From: Mactra quadrangularis
Taxonomy: Eukaryota; Mollusca; Bivalvia; Venerida; Mactridae
NCBI GenBank assembly: GCA_025267735.1
Contig: CM046299.1
Span: 29,365,327 to 29,429,326, forward strand
Direction of reading: 5' to 3'
Length of the DNA: 64,000 nucleotides
Shown: one piece after another, positions 1 through 11,800 of the stretch
How positions within the stretch are numbered: position 1 is the stretch's first letter
How the letters are laid out: each line of letters opens with the position of its first letter
Translations under genes and position numbers: made by a program
Notes under the pieces: model-generated
Database searches by the model: none
Seen by the model: only the letters and a program-made list of their open reading frames with translations
Told to the model about the DNA's origin: nothing

Positions 1-132
1 CTGTCCCTTACGATATAAAGTTTGGATAATCAACCTAAAATAAGCTATAGCAGTAGACCTTCAACTGCATGGTTTATAATAAGTATTATCTCATCAAATT
101 TGCGAAAATTTCAATGAATAAAGTTGATTTTT

Positions 133-1936
133 GACATGTTCGTTACTGTCGCCGATCAATACGCTGTGTCTTTAAACATGTGTAGAAATTAAACAAAGCA
201 ATTTAGTTCAATTTTGTTAAGGTTATTTAGTAACTGAAAGCTTATAGTCATAAGCCAAATGTATTTCCCAACAACTTTCTAATGTTAATTGACTTTCAAC
301 CTCATTAAAAGTCTGGTTTTTAGAAATCAAATTTTCCGGAAATGTACGTTACTAAGTTTTTACATGGCAGCATTTCAAAGAATAATACATCAAATTGTAT
401 CGGTTTGGTTATTTTCATAGACGTTAGTCTTATAATATTACATTATGCTTCTATTCTTGTTAAGAATTTAAGTATTTTAGACAATATACAAGTTTAAAGT
501 TATTACTCACCCTAAATTGACTTTTAATTGACATGTTCGTTACCTTAAGTTTCTAAAATACCATACTATAAGAAAGACATTAACTTACCTTGAAATGAGT
601 AATGCTGCGTATTATCTCAAAATGACACGTTAACTTAATATTCTTTTGAAATTACTGAAGGATAATCAAGTAAAAGCTCCTAATTTGAAGTGTCCGTTAC
701 TGACATGTTCGTGACTGAAATTTACATACTGCGTGCTTTTGGCGGTTTAAGTTCAGTTTTTAAATCTCTTTGTACATGATTTCATTAAACTTAACGATAT
801 CACTCCCAATAAAGCTTACAGAGAAGGTCAACTGCCTCTTTATAGAAATTAAAAGGAGATCTCGCAATACGGCAGTAAGGTTATTTTCTTTACGCCACAA
901 ATTTGCTTAAATTGATTTTCTCATAGTTCGTTTGCTAAATCATTTGATATTGGAGTGAAATTTGAATATATAGTATGTTTTATTGGATGCATAGTATAGG
1001 TTCAAAATATAAGCCATGACAAAAGTATGACATGTTCGTTACGACAATGTAACGAACATGTCAGCAGCATTAACGATTCACCGTACCAGTCTAACATAAA
1101 ATTAAGTTGTTTCTTCAATTTAATTATATAATTCCTTCCTTATTTTCACTTTTTACCAATATCTAAAGTTAGCTTAAGCCTGGTTTCTTTTGAAATCGTA
1201 TTTATTATACGACACCTTCATTTCGTTTTATATTTTGTAAGCCCAACCAATTAAATTGTCTCATTCTGTCTTTAGTCAGTTTCAGAAAAATGTATCGGAG
1301 AGTAAAACTAAAAGGGAAATAATTACACGTCTTAACAGTACAAATCCTATTCATGGCAGTATTCTATTTGCAGTGATACACCAATGAATGATTAGTAACG
1401 AACATGTCAAGATTAGTAACGGACATTTCATGTTGATTTTTTCTTTCCTTGTGAAATCAAGGGCAAGAATTCAGAAATATAAATCGTCGATGGCTTAAAC
1501 AGAGCAAAAGCAATGTGAACCTATATATAGAAAGATTGAGAAAACAAATTACATACTTTTGGTAACGAACATATCGGCGACATTTTGGTAGCATTTTTGA
1601 AAAAAATATTGTGAAAAATCCCATATAAGAGTAATTCTTCAATCACACACTATCTTTTTAAGGTTCCAGTGTAATATTTAAATGGAATTATAAACGTGGA
1701 ATATCCAGACATAAAATTATGATTTATTATACTCATATCGATTACAATTTTCTTTGAACCAGATTGTACTGAGTTTGATCTAGCATATGGCAATTGAATA
1801 TTATTAGTCAGTACGAATATCTTTCTTAATTTTTTGAAGATTGACACTTTGTTTATATTAGGGAAAATTCTTAAATGTGTAATATACCAACGATTTATGG
1901 TAAGCGACCATTGAAAGTTAGCATAACGAACATTTC
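133..1936. repeat. dispersed 14-bp motif GACATGTTCGTTAC, both orientations
   Basis: The motif GACATGTTCGTTAC or a close variant recurs at about 133-146, 530-543, 702-715 and 1029-1042 in the forward sense. It recurs as the reverse complement at 1049-1062, 1395-1408, 1416-1429, 1562-1575 and 1923-1936. Copies at 1029 and 1049 form a 14-bp perfect inverted repeat with a 6-bp spacer. The sequence between copies is not obviously repetitive, and no ORF or known element is recognised in this 2-kb stretch. Function unknown. Confidence 0.7.
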
Positions 1937-2439
1937 ATGGCAAAATTTGTGCCCCTGACAGCCGTACTTCAAATAAGCATATGACAAAAATTACTGATGT
2001 TATGATCAAAATATTTCAGAAAGTTGTAGTTTACAGGTTATATTCTTCGATTAAAATGCTAAATAAAGAATTCTAGAGCACTGATTTTCCTGTCTTTCAT
2101 ACCTCCAAAATGTACCCGCTTATTGAAAATGAATGAGTATGCGCATGTTAAATAGACACTATGATTATGTCATTGCAATCAAATACCATAAAGTTTGAAA
2201 AAATGCTGATATACATCTTAAATTGGTTTTATCAATTTCCGTTCAAAACTGCAAAGAAGTGTTAATTAGTCACCAAACGAAAAACTACACATGTAAAATT
2301 AATTTTAATTGCTGCAAAGAATTAATAAATAGACTCTACATGAGCTGAGATTACTGACTGATTAAAGTTTATATAATATACATGTATATTATTACTTTTT
2401 ACATCTATCGATTCTAATACTATTCAAAACTTAGCTGTT

Positions 2440-2660
2440 TATATTTACAAAAGTTTTAAATTACGAGACAGTGTTGTATATGTTTAAATATGTTTCAATA
2501 TTCTTCTTTATCTGATCATTGCTACATTGTGTGTTGCACTTTCCTCATGTTCGTACCATATATAAATTTACTTCTGTATTGTATTTATGTTGTAATACTT
2601 GCATAACTTGTTAACTGTTGGGCGTCATGTTTGTTGAATAAAGTATCTTATCTATAATAT
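2440..2660 (+). mobile_element. 5'-truncated LINE 3' tail
   Basis: This stretch matches the reverse complement of 51815-52085 closely, including shared blocks around the GAGACAGTGTTGTATATGTT core and GGGCGTCATGTTTGTTGAAT. It ends with AATAAAGTATCTTATCTAT, typical of the 3' terminus of a non-LTR retrotransposon whose tail doubles as a polyadenylation signal. No reverse transcriptase remains. The second copy carries about 55 extra internal bases. The clade cannot be named from the tail alone. Confidence 0.6.
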
Positions 2661-3633
2661 GGAATAGCGTGGCACATAGAAACTATATTAGAGTTACCAA
2701 ACGATACGAGTACGCGACCAGTATTTACTCGATTGAATATTTTTGGTGGGCGGAGTTTCACTCTGCATGGGCATGCAAGTTGTTTACTTTCGCATACAGC
2801 GTTAGTTAGTTAGTGAGTCGCTCATATTAATCGTGGAGAAACTTGGACAACGTTTTTGTTTATCCGAATTAATGCTTAATATAAACATCATGGTTTTACA
2901 CTTTTGCGTTCCTCTATCGTAATGTTAAACACATTCTCGAATGTATAAAATTTAAACGCTTTCCGCAATTTGTTTAATCTTTGAATTGACAAGCTCCGTC
3001 CTAGACATTAAGGTATTGAAGATGGAGTCTATGATAGAGCGAGAAGGCGAGTTTTATAGCGCCATCTGGTGTTAGGCTAAGCTAGACAATATTCATTTGT
3101 GAATGACTTTAACGACCGACAACACAAGCGGTGTAGTTTTTTATTATAATGAGATGTTAATGAGTGTCACGCTTGAACTACGCCTTTTGTCTATGTTGAA
3201 AATTGTTGAAGCGTGAAAAAAGTCATCTTATACTTTCTTGTTACCCATTGGGACGATGTTTAGACATCGTTCCAAAAAAGAAAAGCTTTACCAGACATAC
3301 ACAAAAGTTACACCTTTCGTTGCAAAAGTTTAGGCGAAAAATGACTTTAAACCTAAAAACCGGGTTTTGGATGGATAAAATTCTCTCCTGAAAAAAAAAA
3401 CACAACAGTTTTATTTGACCTTAAGATCCAGTTTTAGTTATTTTTGTTGAGTACTGATTGGGTGTAATAGATGTCACAAATTAAGCTCAATAAACATATT
3501 TGATATCTTGTGATTTCTAAAGCTTATAAAAGTTTCCCTCAAATGATTGTACCATCCGAAGTCTCAGTGACGGCGAATGGTAAGCTGTTCAAGCATCGAT
3601 AGTCCTTGTAAAGAAGTTGTTCTTCTAGTAGAA
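2661..3633. other. intergenic, no gene recognised
   Basis: No coding exon or known repeat is recognised. A GC-box-like GGGCGG sits near 2749-2754, in a locally less AT-rich stretch. A promoter for an unseen gene is possible but unsupported. Confidence 0.3.
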
Positions 3634-3960
3634 TTTGTTTGTTTGTTTGTTGTGTTTAACGCCGTAGCAACACATTGTATAGGTCAAATAACGGCGGTCA
3701 GTCAACCTACTCACTCCTACTGGAAAGGCTAAATCTCTGGATTTAGCTGTTAACCAACTACTAATTTAAGCTAATTAATTTTTACTTATTTACTTCTGTC
3801 AGTGACAACTGCCCTACATAATTAAAAATCATTGGTAAGGGGGGAAATGGCCGTAAAAAATCATGACCAAGCTCCACGAAAGTATGCCCACCCGGAATCG
3901 AACCCACGACCCCTCGATCAGTAGACTTGCGTGCTACCAACTGAGCTAGACGGGAGGCTT
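3634..3960 (-). mobile_element. tRNA-derived SINE, family 1, full length
   Basis: Read on the - strand, the element begins at about 3957 with a tRNA-like head. Box A TAGCTCAGTTGGTAGC lies at 3948-3933 and box B GGTTCGATTCC at 3904-3894. A conserved body follows, and the 3' end reads ACGGCGTTAAACACAACAAAC followed by CAAA repeats. Sister copies without a head occur at 17622, 40267 and 63063, and a very diverged one near 56780. This is the best-preserved copy and the only one with both Pol III boxes. The head is not a functional tRNA gene. Confidence 0.85.
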
Positions 3961-5599
3961 CTGCATGAAGTAGATGTATAGTACGTACGTATTGCCTAAA
4001 TTGCAGTTGGGCTGATGGTCTCTTAATACAACTGGTTGATGGAGTAAGATATGGTTCAGATAATGAAATTTCCACAAGACTTTGGCCGATTTTCAACAGC
4101 AAAGTGGGCTGGGTTTCTTACAATTAAGATCCTTAGAAACATTTAAGAGACACTACTCGCGTTCTGTTATCTTCTTTTGACAAGCCTATCCTCTCCTATT
4201 TGTATGATATATCTATACCATCTTGATGATGTTTAAGATATGAAGACTCAGCACTGTACGTACCACTGGCACCAGAGTACTCGTTAAATACTCACGTATA
4301 TATAATATTTTGTCATCAAACACAATTAAAAATCGGTCCCGCATACATTACCGTGTACGAGTTATATAACTATACTTTCAATATATTATATTCATGTATA
4401 AGGTAGTGCACATGTATGTATTAGGGGTCACTTTTCTATAATAGTACAGATGATTCCTTAATAATGCAATATTTTGATGATATGATATTTAAGTCATGTA
4501 CACTAACCACTTAGCTACTGTTACACAAACTTTCCATGTTAACCTTTCTCTACCGGAAGTCATAGTCATGAAACACTAGACAGCGTCTTTTCCAACCAAT
4601 GCGAAAGTACGTGAACGTTTCGTCCATGCGTTCGAAAAAGCAGCGATTTATATCCACAATTTAGATAAGATAAGTACTTATTGCTTTTGCTGGAATTTTT
4701 TCGATGAACACGATTTAACTCATAGATTTGTTTCATCTAATTACTGTTTGACAATTATGCAAACAATTTGACCTGGTAAGCACGTGACAATTTCGGGTCA
4801 AAAACTTAACCCGTATTATAAACAATCATTAATTTTAATTAAAAAGTATTTTTTAACATTTAAAATTGATTTTATACATGATTTTATCCCATATGTAAGA
4901 TATTTGTCAATTAAATACAATTATTGTTTGATATTTTGAGTTTTACTTTTTACACGCAACTAATTGTATTTATGGTACTTGTTTTTATTTGCAATAGGTA
5001 ATTGCGAGTGACATGATTAGATCTTTCATTTACGAGCTTAATTTTTGTTTAACTTGGAAGAAAATATGAGATAAAGTCTTGATTGATAAAAAGTCGGCTG
5101 TTTTATTGATTTTAACCATGTTGAGACCACTCTGGATTGAAGAGACAAGCATCTGTCACGTGACCCGGAATTGGCAAGCGTGACCCGTAACTATCGAGAT
5201 TGCAACATGCAATTTCGAAAATTGTAGAAAATTACAAGCAAATAAACACTATTAATTTATTATAGCATAGTAAGGTGGAAGTATTTGTTAATTAATTTAT
5301 GCAGGTTTGATTCCCACAACTTTCGTTTTGAAGAGACACGCATCGTTTGTTTCGTTACTGACCCGGAACTGTCGAGTTCACTGTATACTTAAACGTCGCG
5401 CGTTTCTCTTTAATAAGGGGAAGTAACCGCTGTGAGGATCATTCATAGTCAGAAATGACCGCATATTTTAATGAATAGGGTCGCGTTTTAACGGTAACAG
5501 GTGCACGTCCTCAATTTTATCAACCAATGAGAATAGCTTTAGCAAAACTGTCAACAATTGAAGAATTTATTTCCTAGTAAAATAAACAATTAATTCGTA
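3961..5599. other. 5' flank of NHEJ1 with a diverged duplication
   Basis: No coding exon is seen. A motif like TGACCCGGAACTGTCGAG recurs near 5161-5198 and 5358-5376. The surrounding stretches 5129-5198 and 5320-5376 (both with GAAGAGACA, GCATC and GACCCG) look like a diverged duplication about 190 bp apart. A further similar CACGTGACAATTTCGGGTCA lies at 4781-4800. The NHEJ1 promoter and transcription start must lie here or just upstream of 5609, but no TATA box or other core element can be assigned. Confidence 0.35.
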
Positions 5600-5608
5600 T
5601 AACATAGC

Positions 5609-5806
5609 ATGACAAGCGAGGTTGAATGGAGAAGGAAGTGGAAACCTGGTTTGGAAGCATTTCCATGGCAACCAATCCGCATAAATGATGTAACATATCT
5701 TCTAAAATATCAGTTTTCCACTGACAGCTATGGTGTCTTATTGACTGATTTCACAAACTTTTGGAAAGAGGAATTGTCTGATAGAGCCTTAATGAAAAGA
5801 ATCAAG
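5609..5806 (+). CDS. NHEJ1: NHEJ1 exon 1
   Basis: This exon encodes residues 1-66, the first half of the XLF head domain (W11, FPWQPI, YGVLLTDF, FWKEEL). It ends AAG|GTTTGT in phase 0. The reading frame continues open to 5860 if the intron is retained, but the homology stops at the donor. Confidence 0.88.
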
Positions 5807-8800
5807 GTTTGTAAATCCCGAATTCAATATTGTTTAAACTATGCTGAGAATAGTCAATAATAGGATGGTGTCTGTTTTGCTGTCATTGCATAAGATGATT
5901 AGTTTAACACGTGGTACTCTCCAAAATAGTCCTAAATATAAGACCCTTCATAACTATTTTATCATACGGACGTTCTTCTGTTATGCAGGGTCTTAACGGA
6001 TTGCTTCAAAAACGCATAGCAAAATATTTTTTTCAAAAAGTAAATGAATGTGGGTCAAATTAGCACCAATCGATAGATAAAAGTTTACTTTTATTCTTTC
6101 CATAAAGCAAAAGATAAAAATCAGTTTTTTCCCATATGAAAACACCAATTACTTTTCCTGCTATCCAGGATTGTCGCCGCTTGCCTCCATTTTGAACTGA
6201 ATTCGTGTCGGTAAATAAAGTTTCGAATCGCTTACAGTTTACTTAAACGAATTTTAATCTCTCAAGAGTAGTCGTTCTTACTGTCAACAGTCACAAGTAT
6301 GCACGGAACGGTCCGGATACTGGCTTTTATACTGTACCTAATATATTCGTTCAAAATCATTTCTTACAAATGGCGTGACCAAATTTAAATTCGGATTGCT
6401 TTGGCTATTATTGCACGATTATTGTGACAAACTGAAAGTACTCGTTAATAAAGGATTTTAAATGGATTTTTCGACTGTCTAAGGTTAGCATTTGAAATTA
6501 TTTTACTTTCATCATGTGTATTTTTCGTTTATCTTTCTATTGGTGTATCGTTTTATTGCAATTTTTTCGAATTAAAACGAGTAGAACGTTCAGACCTGAT
6601 TCGATGTCTGTACACTAAAATTTTTGCTATGCGTTTTTGAAGCTATCCGTTAAGACCCTACGTAACAGAGAAATGTCAAAATGATAAAAAAGTTACGTAG
6701 GGTCTTATATTTAGGACTATCTCCAAAAGCCCACCAAGCACACTTGTAAGCCCAGATGGGACCCATATTAGAGGGTGTCAAACAAAGCGGACCTTGAGAC
6801 AAAGATGACCATGATCAGGGCTCGAATTTAAGCTCGCATACTCGCAAAATGCGAGTGGATTTTGAAAATTGCGAGTAACTTTTATTTTAACTCGCAAATC
6901 ATCGCACAAGTTTTACTGTCTAAACTAGTAAGGCTCAAATCTGCATTGAAACAGCCAGAAAATATTAATTAAAACATTCACTGGAAAAGCATGTTGGGTT
7001 ATTTTTGTCTATCCCACAATAATATCTTACAAACAAAATGCAAATGTAATGACTGTGATAAACATGTTATTTGATGTGCAGACTTGTTACAAAACAGCAA
7101 CAAATAACTCTCCATTAGCTGACAAGCAAGAGCAATCAGTGAATCACAATAATATCATTACAGTTGAAGCACAATTTATTTATACATTGTACTAATATGT
7201 TGATTTCTTACAGGAATCGTTATTGCACAAGCAATCTTATAATAAGTGGAGATCACAAAAACACAACTTATGAGTACGGAGATACAACATTTAATAATCA
7301 TAGATCTATATAAGTATATATATACATACAGATAGAGGGAGAGAAACATATGTTACTAATACATGGCAATTACAATAAACTTGGTAGAGTTATCTTTCAT
7401 AGACTATTGACATTACTAATACAATCAACATCCTTTCTTCTCAAACAAAACAAAATCAAATCATATTTAAAACAGTTAAGTTTTAGAGTAGTCAGTGAAA
7501 TTTGTTTTACAGATAACATTCACTAAACATTTAAAAAAAAACTTTGATCCAGAAACACTGCGGCTATGATATAATTAAAACAGATCAAGTTACCGAATAT
7601 TTTACAGGGAAATGTTTTAAATGTCATATATCTCTAAATATCAAATACTGGTGTAAATGTCAAATCAACACAAAGTTTCTAGTTGTATAGTCATGAAAAT
7701 TTATAATAAACAAATACATCCGTTCTGAATTTGTACATGAGTCTAAAACATTGGTTTTAATGAAAACTTTAGAGTCAGAATATTACAATAAACCACGATA
7801 TCAAATTACATAGTTTCATTCACATACAAATAATGCAAAACTATCAGTTATTACGCTGGTTGTACAAATTCTAGTCTACTCCACCAGTCAAATTGATTGG
7901 AACACTAGAAAGGAATAATATCCAGAGAAAAACAAAAGATAAAATATAAATCTTAAGAAAAGGTTCACGAATTTACACTATATACACTTAGGGGATTATT
8001 ATGCCCCAATCAGTTAGCACAAGATATCATGTATGGGAATTATTATGCCCATCACAGCACATATTTAATATCTCACATAATCTTTCAGATAAGTAGGAGC
8101 TTTGGTCTCCCGACGTGGTCTCATGACACGTGTTGGCTCGGGATTCGAACTTGTGACTTCGGAATTCGAGTTTTCGGCGTTTTGTGGCTCTTTACGCTCG
8201 TCACGATCTTGATCATGTCTCACTGGTCCTGGTGACTGGTCTCGAATGAACACTGGAATTGAAGTTGGTCTTATGTGTTCCCGATTTCTGTTGTACGCAA
8301 CATCGTCCGTAGAAGTTATAGTGAAATTGGGATTGTTAGCAACTTTCACTTTCCCTTTTTGCCATGGTTGGTTCATGTGTCGTTTGAAATACACATTTTG
8401 GTTCTCCTGAACTTCAGGTAGTTTTTTCGCGTGCTTGTCATAGTGCTTTTTAACAGTTTCTTTGCGAGATTTGCGCTTTCCGTTTATTTCAAACTTGTGC
8501 TGCCTAGTTGGTATCATGGTACGTGTATGTCTACCAAAAAACATTTCAGCTGGACTTAAACCAGTGTCTTGTCTGGGAGTGTTTCTCAACTCCAGCAAAG
8601 CTTCATTTTGGTCAGTTTTGTCTTTCAGACATTTCTTCATCATGGTTTTCATGATTTTCACTCCAGCTTCAGCTTTCCCATTGGACCTTGAGTGGTGAGG
8701 AGATGTTACATGATGCTGAATGCCCCAGTTTTTCACAAAGCACTGAAATTCTTGGGAGGTGAATTGTGGTCCCCCGTCACTAACTATTCTATTAGGAATA

Positions 8801-11800
8801 CCGAAACGAGCAAATTGTTTTTTCAGTTTGTCAATCACTTGCTGAGAAGTCGTAGTAGACAAGAAATCAACTTCAATGAAGTTTGAAAAATAGTCTATAG
8901 ACAGCAGATATTGTCTACCTTGAATTTCAAACAGATCAAGTCCAATCTTTTCCCATGGAAAATCGCCGTCATCGTGTTGTTTTAAAGGTTCAGATTGGTT
9001 GTGTGGTTTCATTTCCATGCATAATTCACAGTTCTCAGCTATTTGTTTTATATCTTTTGCCATTCCAATCCAGAACAGCACACCACGGGCTCTACGCATC
9101 ATACTATCGTACCCCAGATGAGCACTGTGTAGGCGTTTTTTCATGCTTTCTCTCAGTGACCTGGGTACTAATACCGCTTCACCTTTCAATATCACTCCGT
9201 CTTGCTGGCTTAGAGTGTCACTCATTGAAAAGTAGGGTTTCAACTCGCTAGATAGATTATTTCTATTCTCAGGCCATCCATTCTGTATCACTTCTATCAG
9301 TAACTGTAATGTTGAATCTTTGGCAGTTTCAGCCCTTATTTCTTCGATTCGAGCATCTGGCATAGTTTGCAAACTGTCCACTTGAAGAACCCTTGTTCTC
9401 GTCAGCTCGCCCTGATCATCTGTGTTGAAAGCTCGGCTTAGCGTATCCGCTATTATTAGGTCAGAGCCTTTAACATACTCGAACTCAATGTCATATCTAT
9501 ACAGCTTCTGTATAATATCCTGTAACCGTTTCGGAGCTTGGCTTAATGGTTTCTTCAGAATTGTTTCCAGCGGTTTGTGGTCATTTTGGATAATAACCTT
9601 ACGTCCGTAGGTGTATTGATCAAAACGTTCCAGACCATACAGAACTGATAGAGCTTCTTTCTCAATTTGAGCCCAGTTTCTTTCAGCTGGTTTTAGAGAT
9701 CTAGATGCAAATTCGAGTGGTTTTCCATCTTGAAGAAGTACTGCTCCAAGACCATCTCGGCTGCTATCCACCTGAACAACAAGATCTTTGTCCGGATTGT
9801 AATAGGCTAATATAGGAGCTTGAGTTAACATTTTTTTAACATTGTCAAATGCTTTTTCACAGTCAGTATCCCAGTTCCATGGAACATTTTTCCGTGTCAG
9901 ATTTCTAAGTGGCTCTAGAGTGTCGGCTAAGTGTGGCAAGAATTTCGCCATGTATTGGACTAATCCACACAGACGTTTAATATCACTGACATTTTCGGGA
10001 GTTTTCATTTCAAGTACAGCCTTGATTTTGTTTTCATCTGGCAGGATGCCTTTGTCTGTGATTTTGTGTCCATGGAAATTTATCTCTTTTCCTACCACTT
10101 TCTTACTATCGTTGAGTACAATGTGACGCTCATGACATCTTTGGTACAGTTTGTCTAGTTTTTCTTGGTTGTCTTTCTTGGCAGATTCGTCAGTTTCACC
10201 GCAACCAGCAACTATAATGTCATCAGCTATGGTAAAAATACCGTCAAGACCATTCAGAGCTTCATGTAGCTTTCTTTGAAATATTTCACTTGAAACTTTC
10301 AGTCCAAAAGGTAGTCTGAGCCATCGATAGCGACCAAATGGCGTGATCATTGTAGTAAGAAAACTTGACTTTTCGTCCAACTTAACATGCCAATAAGCTT
10401 CCTTGACATCTAGTTTAGTAAACAGTTTTGCATCTTTCAACTCAGGAAGAATATCATCAAATACTGGTAGTCGGTAATGTTCCCGCATTAAAGCTTCATT
10501 AAGTGGTTGCGGGTCGATGCAAATTCTCAATTTACCATTCGGTTTCTTCACAACAGCCATCTGACTCACCCATTTAGTCGGCTCGCTTACTTCAGTAAGT
10601 ATCCCTCTTTTCACAAGATTGTCAATTTCTTCTTTCACGCTGTCTTTGATAGCATGTGGTATCTTCCTACTTGGCAAAGCTCGAGGGGCCTTTTCAGGGT
10701 CCACCTGTAGATTTACTTCACCTAGGTCACCTAAATCGGTCTCAACTTTACCGATAAAGTTCTCAGCGTGAATTGTAACTAAATTTAATCTCTGCACCGT
10801 TTGTAAACCTAGCAGACAGTCAAGTTCATTAGGTACAATAACAAAATTAACTTTGAATTTTTCTTGTGTCAGTGGGTTTGTTATTTCTAAATTTGCTTCT
10901 CCTAGTGATGTACACGTAGATTTATTGTACATTTTGAGTTTTGTAAACTTTTTCACTCTTTGTGTCTTCCGCACAAATTTACTTTGAATTGTGTTAATTT
11001 CAGCCCCAGTGTCTATCTGGAATCTGACGTCACAATTATTCACTAGCATTTTTGCAGTGGCTCTTGAATGTATACCACCTTTAACACATTGAAGCCAAAC
11101 TTCATCTTCTGAGCCAGATTCTTCTTCTTCTACTGCATGAACTTTCTTGCAGCATGCTTTAAAATGGTTGCGGCCACTACACAAACTGCACTTTTTACCC
11201 CAAGCAGGGCATTTCTCTTTTACAAGTTCATGCGAATATCCGCAGAATTTACATTTTGTTTTCTTAGGTTTAGCACCTTTCGGTTTAGCACCTGAATTCT
11301 TGTTTAACTTATATACAGGACTGTCATTTTGTTGCATTTCCTTGACATGTTTGTTTGACTGTTCATATGCTCTACATATATGCAAGCATTTATCAAGAGT
11401 GAGTTTCTCTTCTCTAAGTAGTAGTTCTTGTAATTTACCGCTTGAACTGAACACTATTTTGTCCCTTAACATTCTGTCTTTGTCAGTAAAATTACAATTG
11501 TCTGCTCTTTTGCGCAGTTCTGTTAAGAAATGTTCAAACGATGTAAACATGTCTATTTTGACAGTCCAAAACCTGTGCGACTCAAGCACCTCACTAACTC
11601 TAGGATTACAGTAGCTTTCTATAGCATCAAGCACTTTAGTTGGTTTGTCCTTGTCAGCTGGATCTGTCCAACCAAACTGATCGTACACTTCTATTACCTT
11701 TGGCCCTGCACAATGAAGTATTATACTAGTCTGAACTTTGTCAGATTTTTCACTAGCTCCACTTGCAGCCAAGTAAACTTCCATTTGTCTCTTCCACTTG

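Noticed and set aside
3894..3957. tRNA gene on the - strand
   Set aside because: Box A and B are good, but the sequence continues directly into a SINE body shared with other copies, and the cloverleaf stems are poor.
5807..5860. Extension of NHEJ1 exon 1 to the stop at 5858-5860 as a short protein
   Set aside because: XLF homology ends at the GTTTGT donor, and the next exon continues it in phase.
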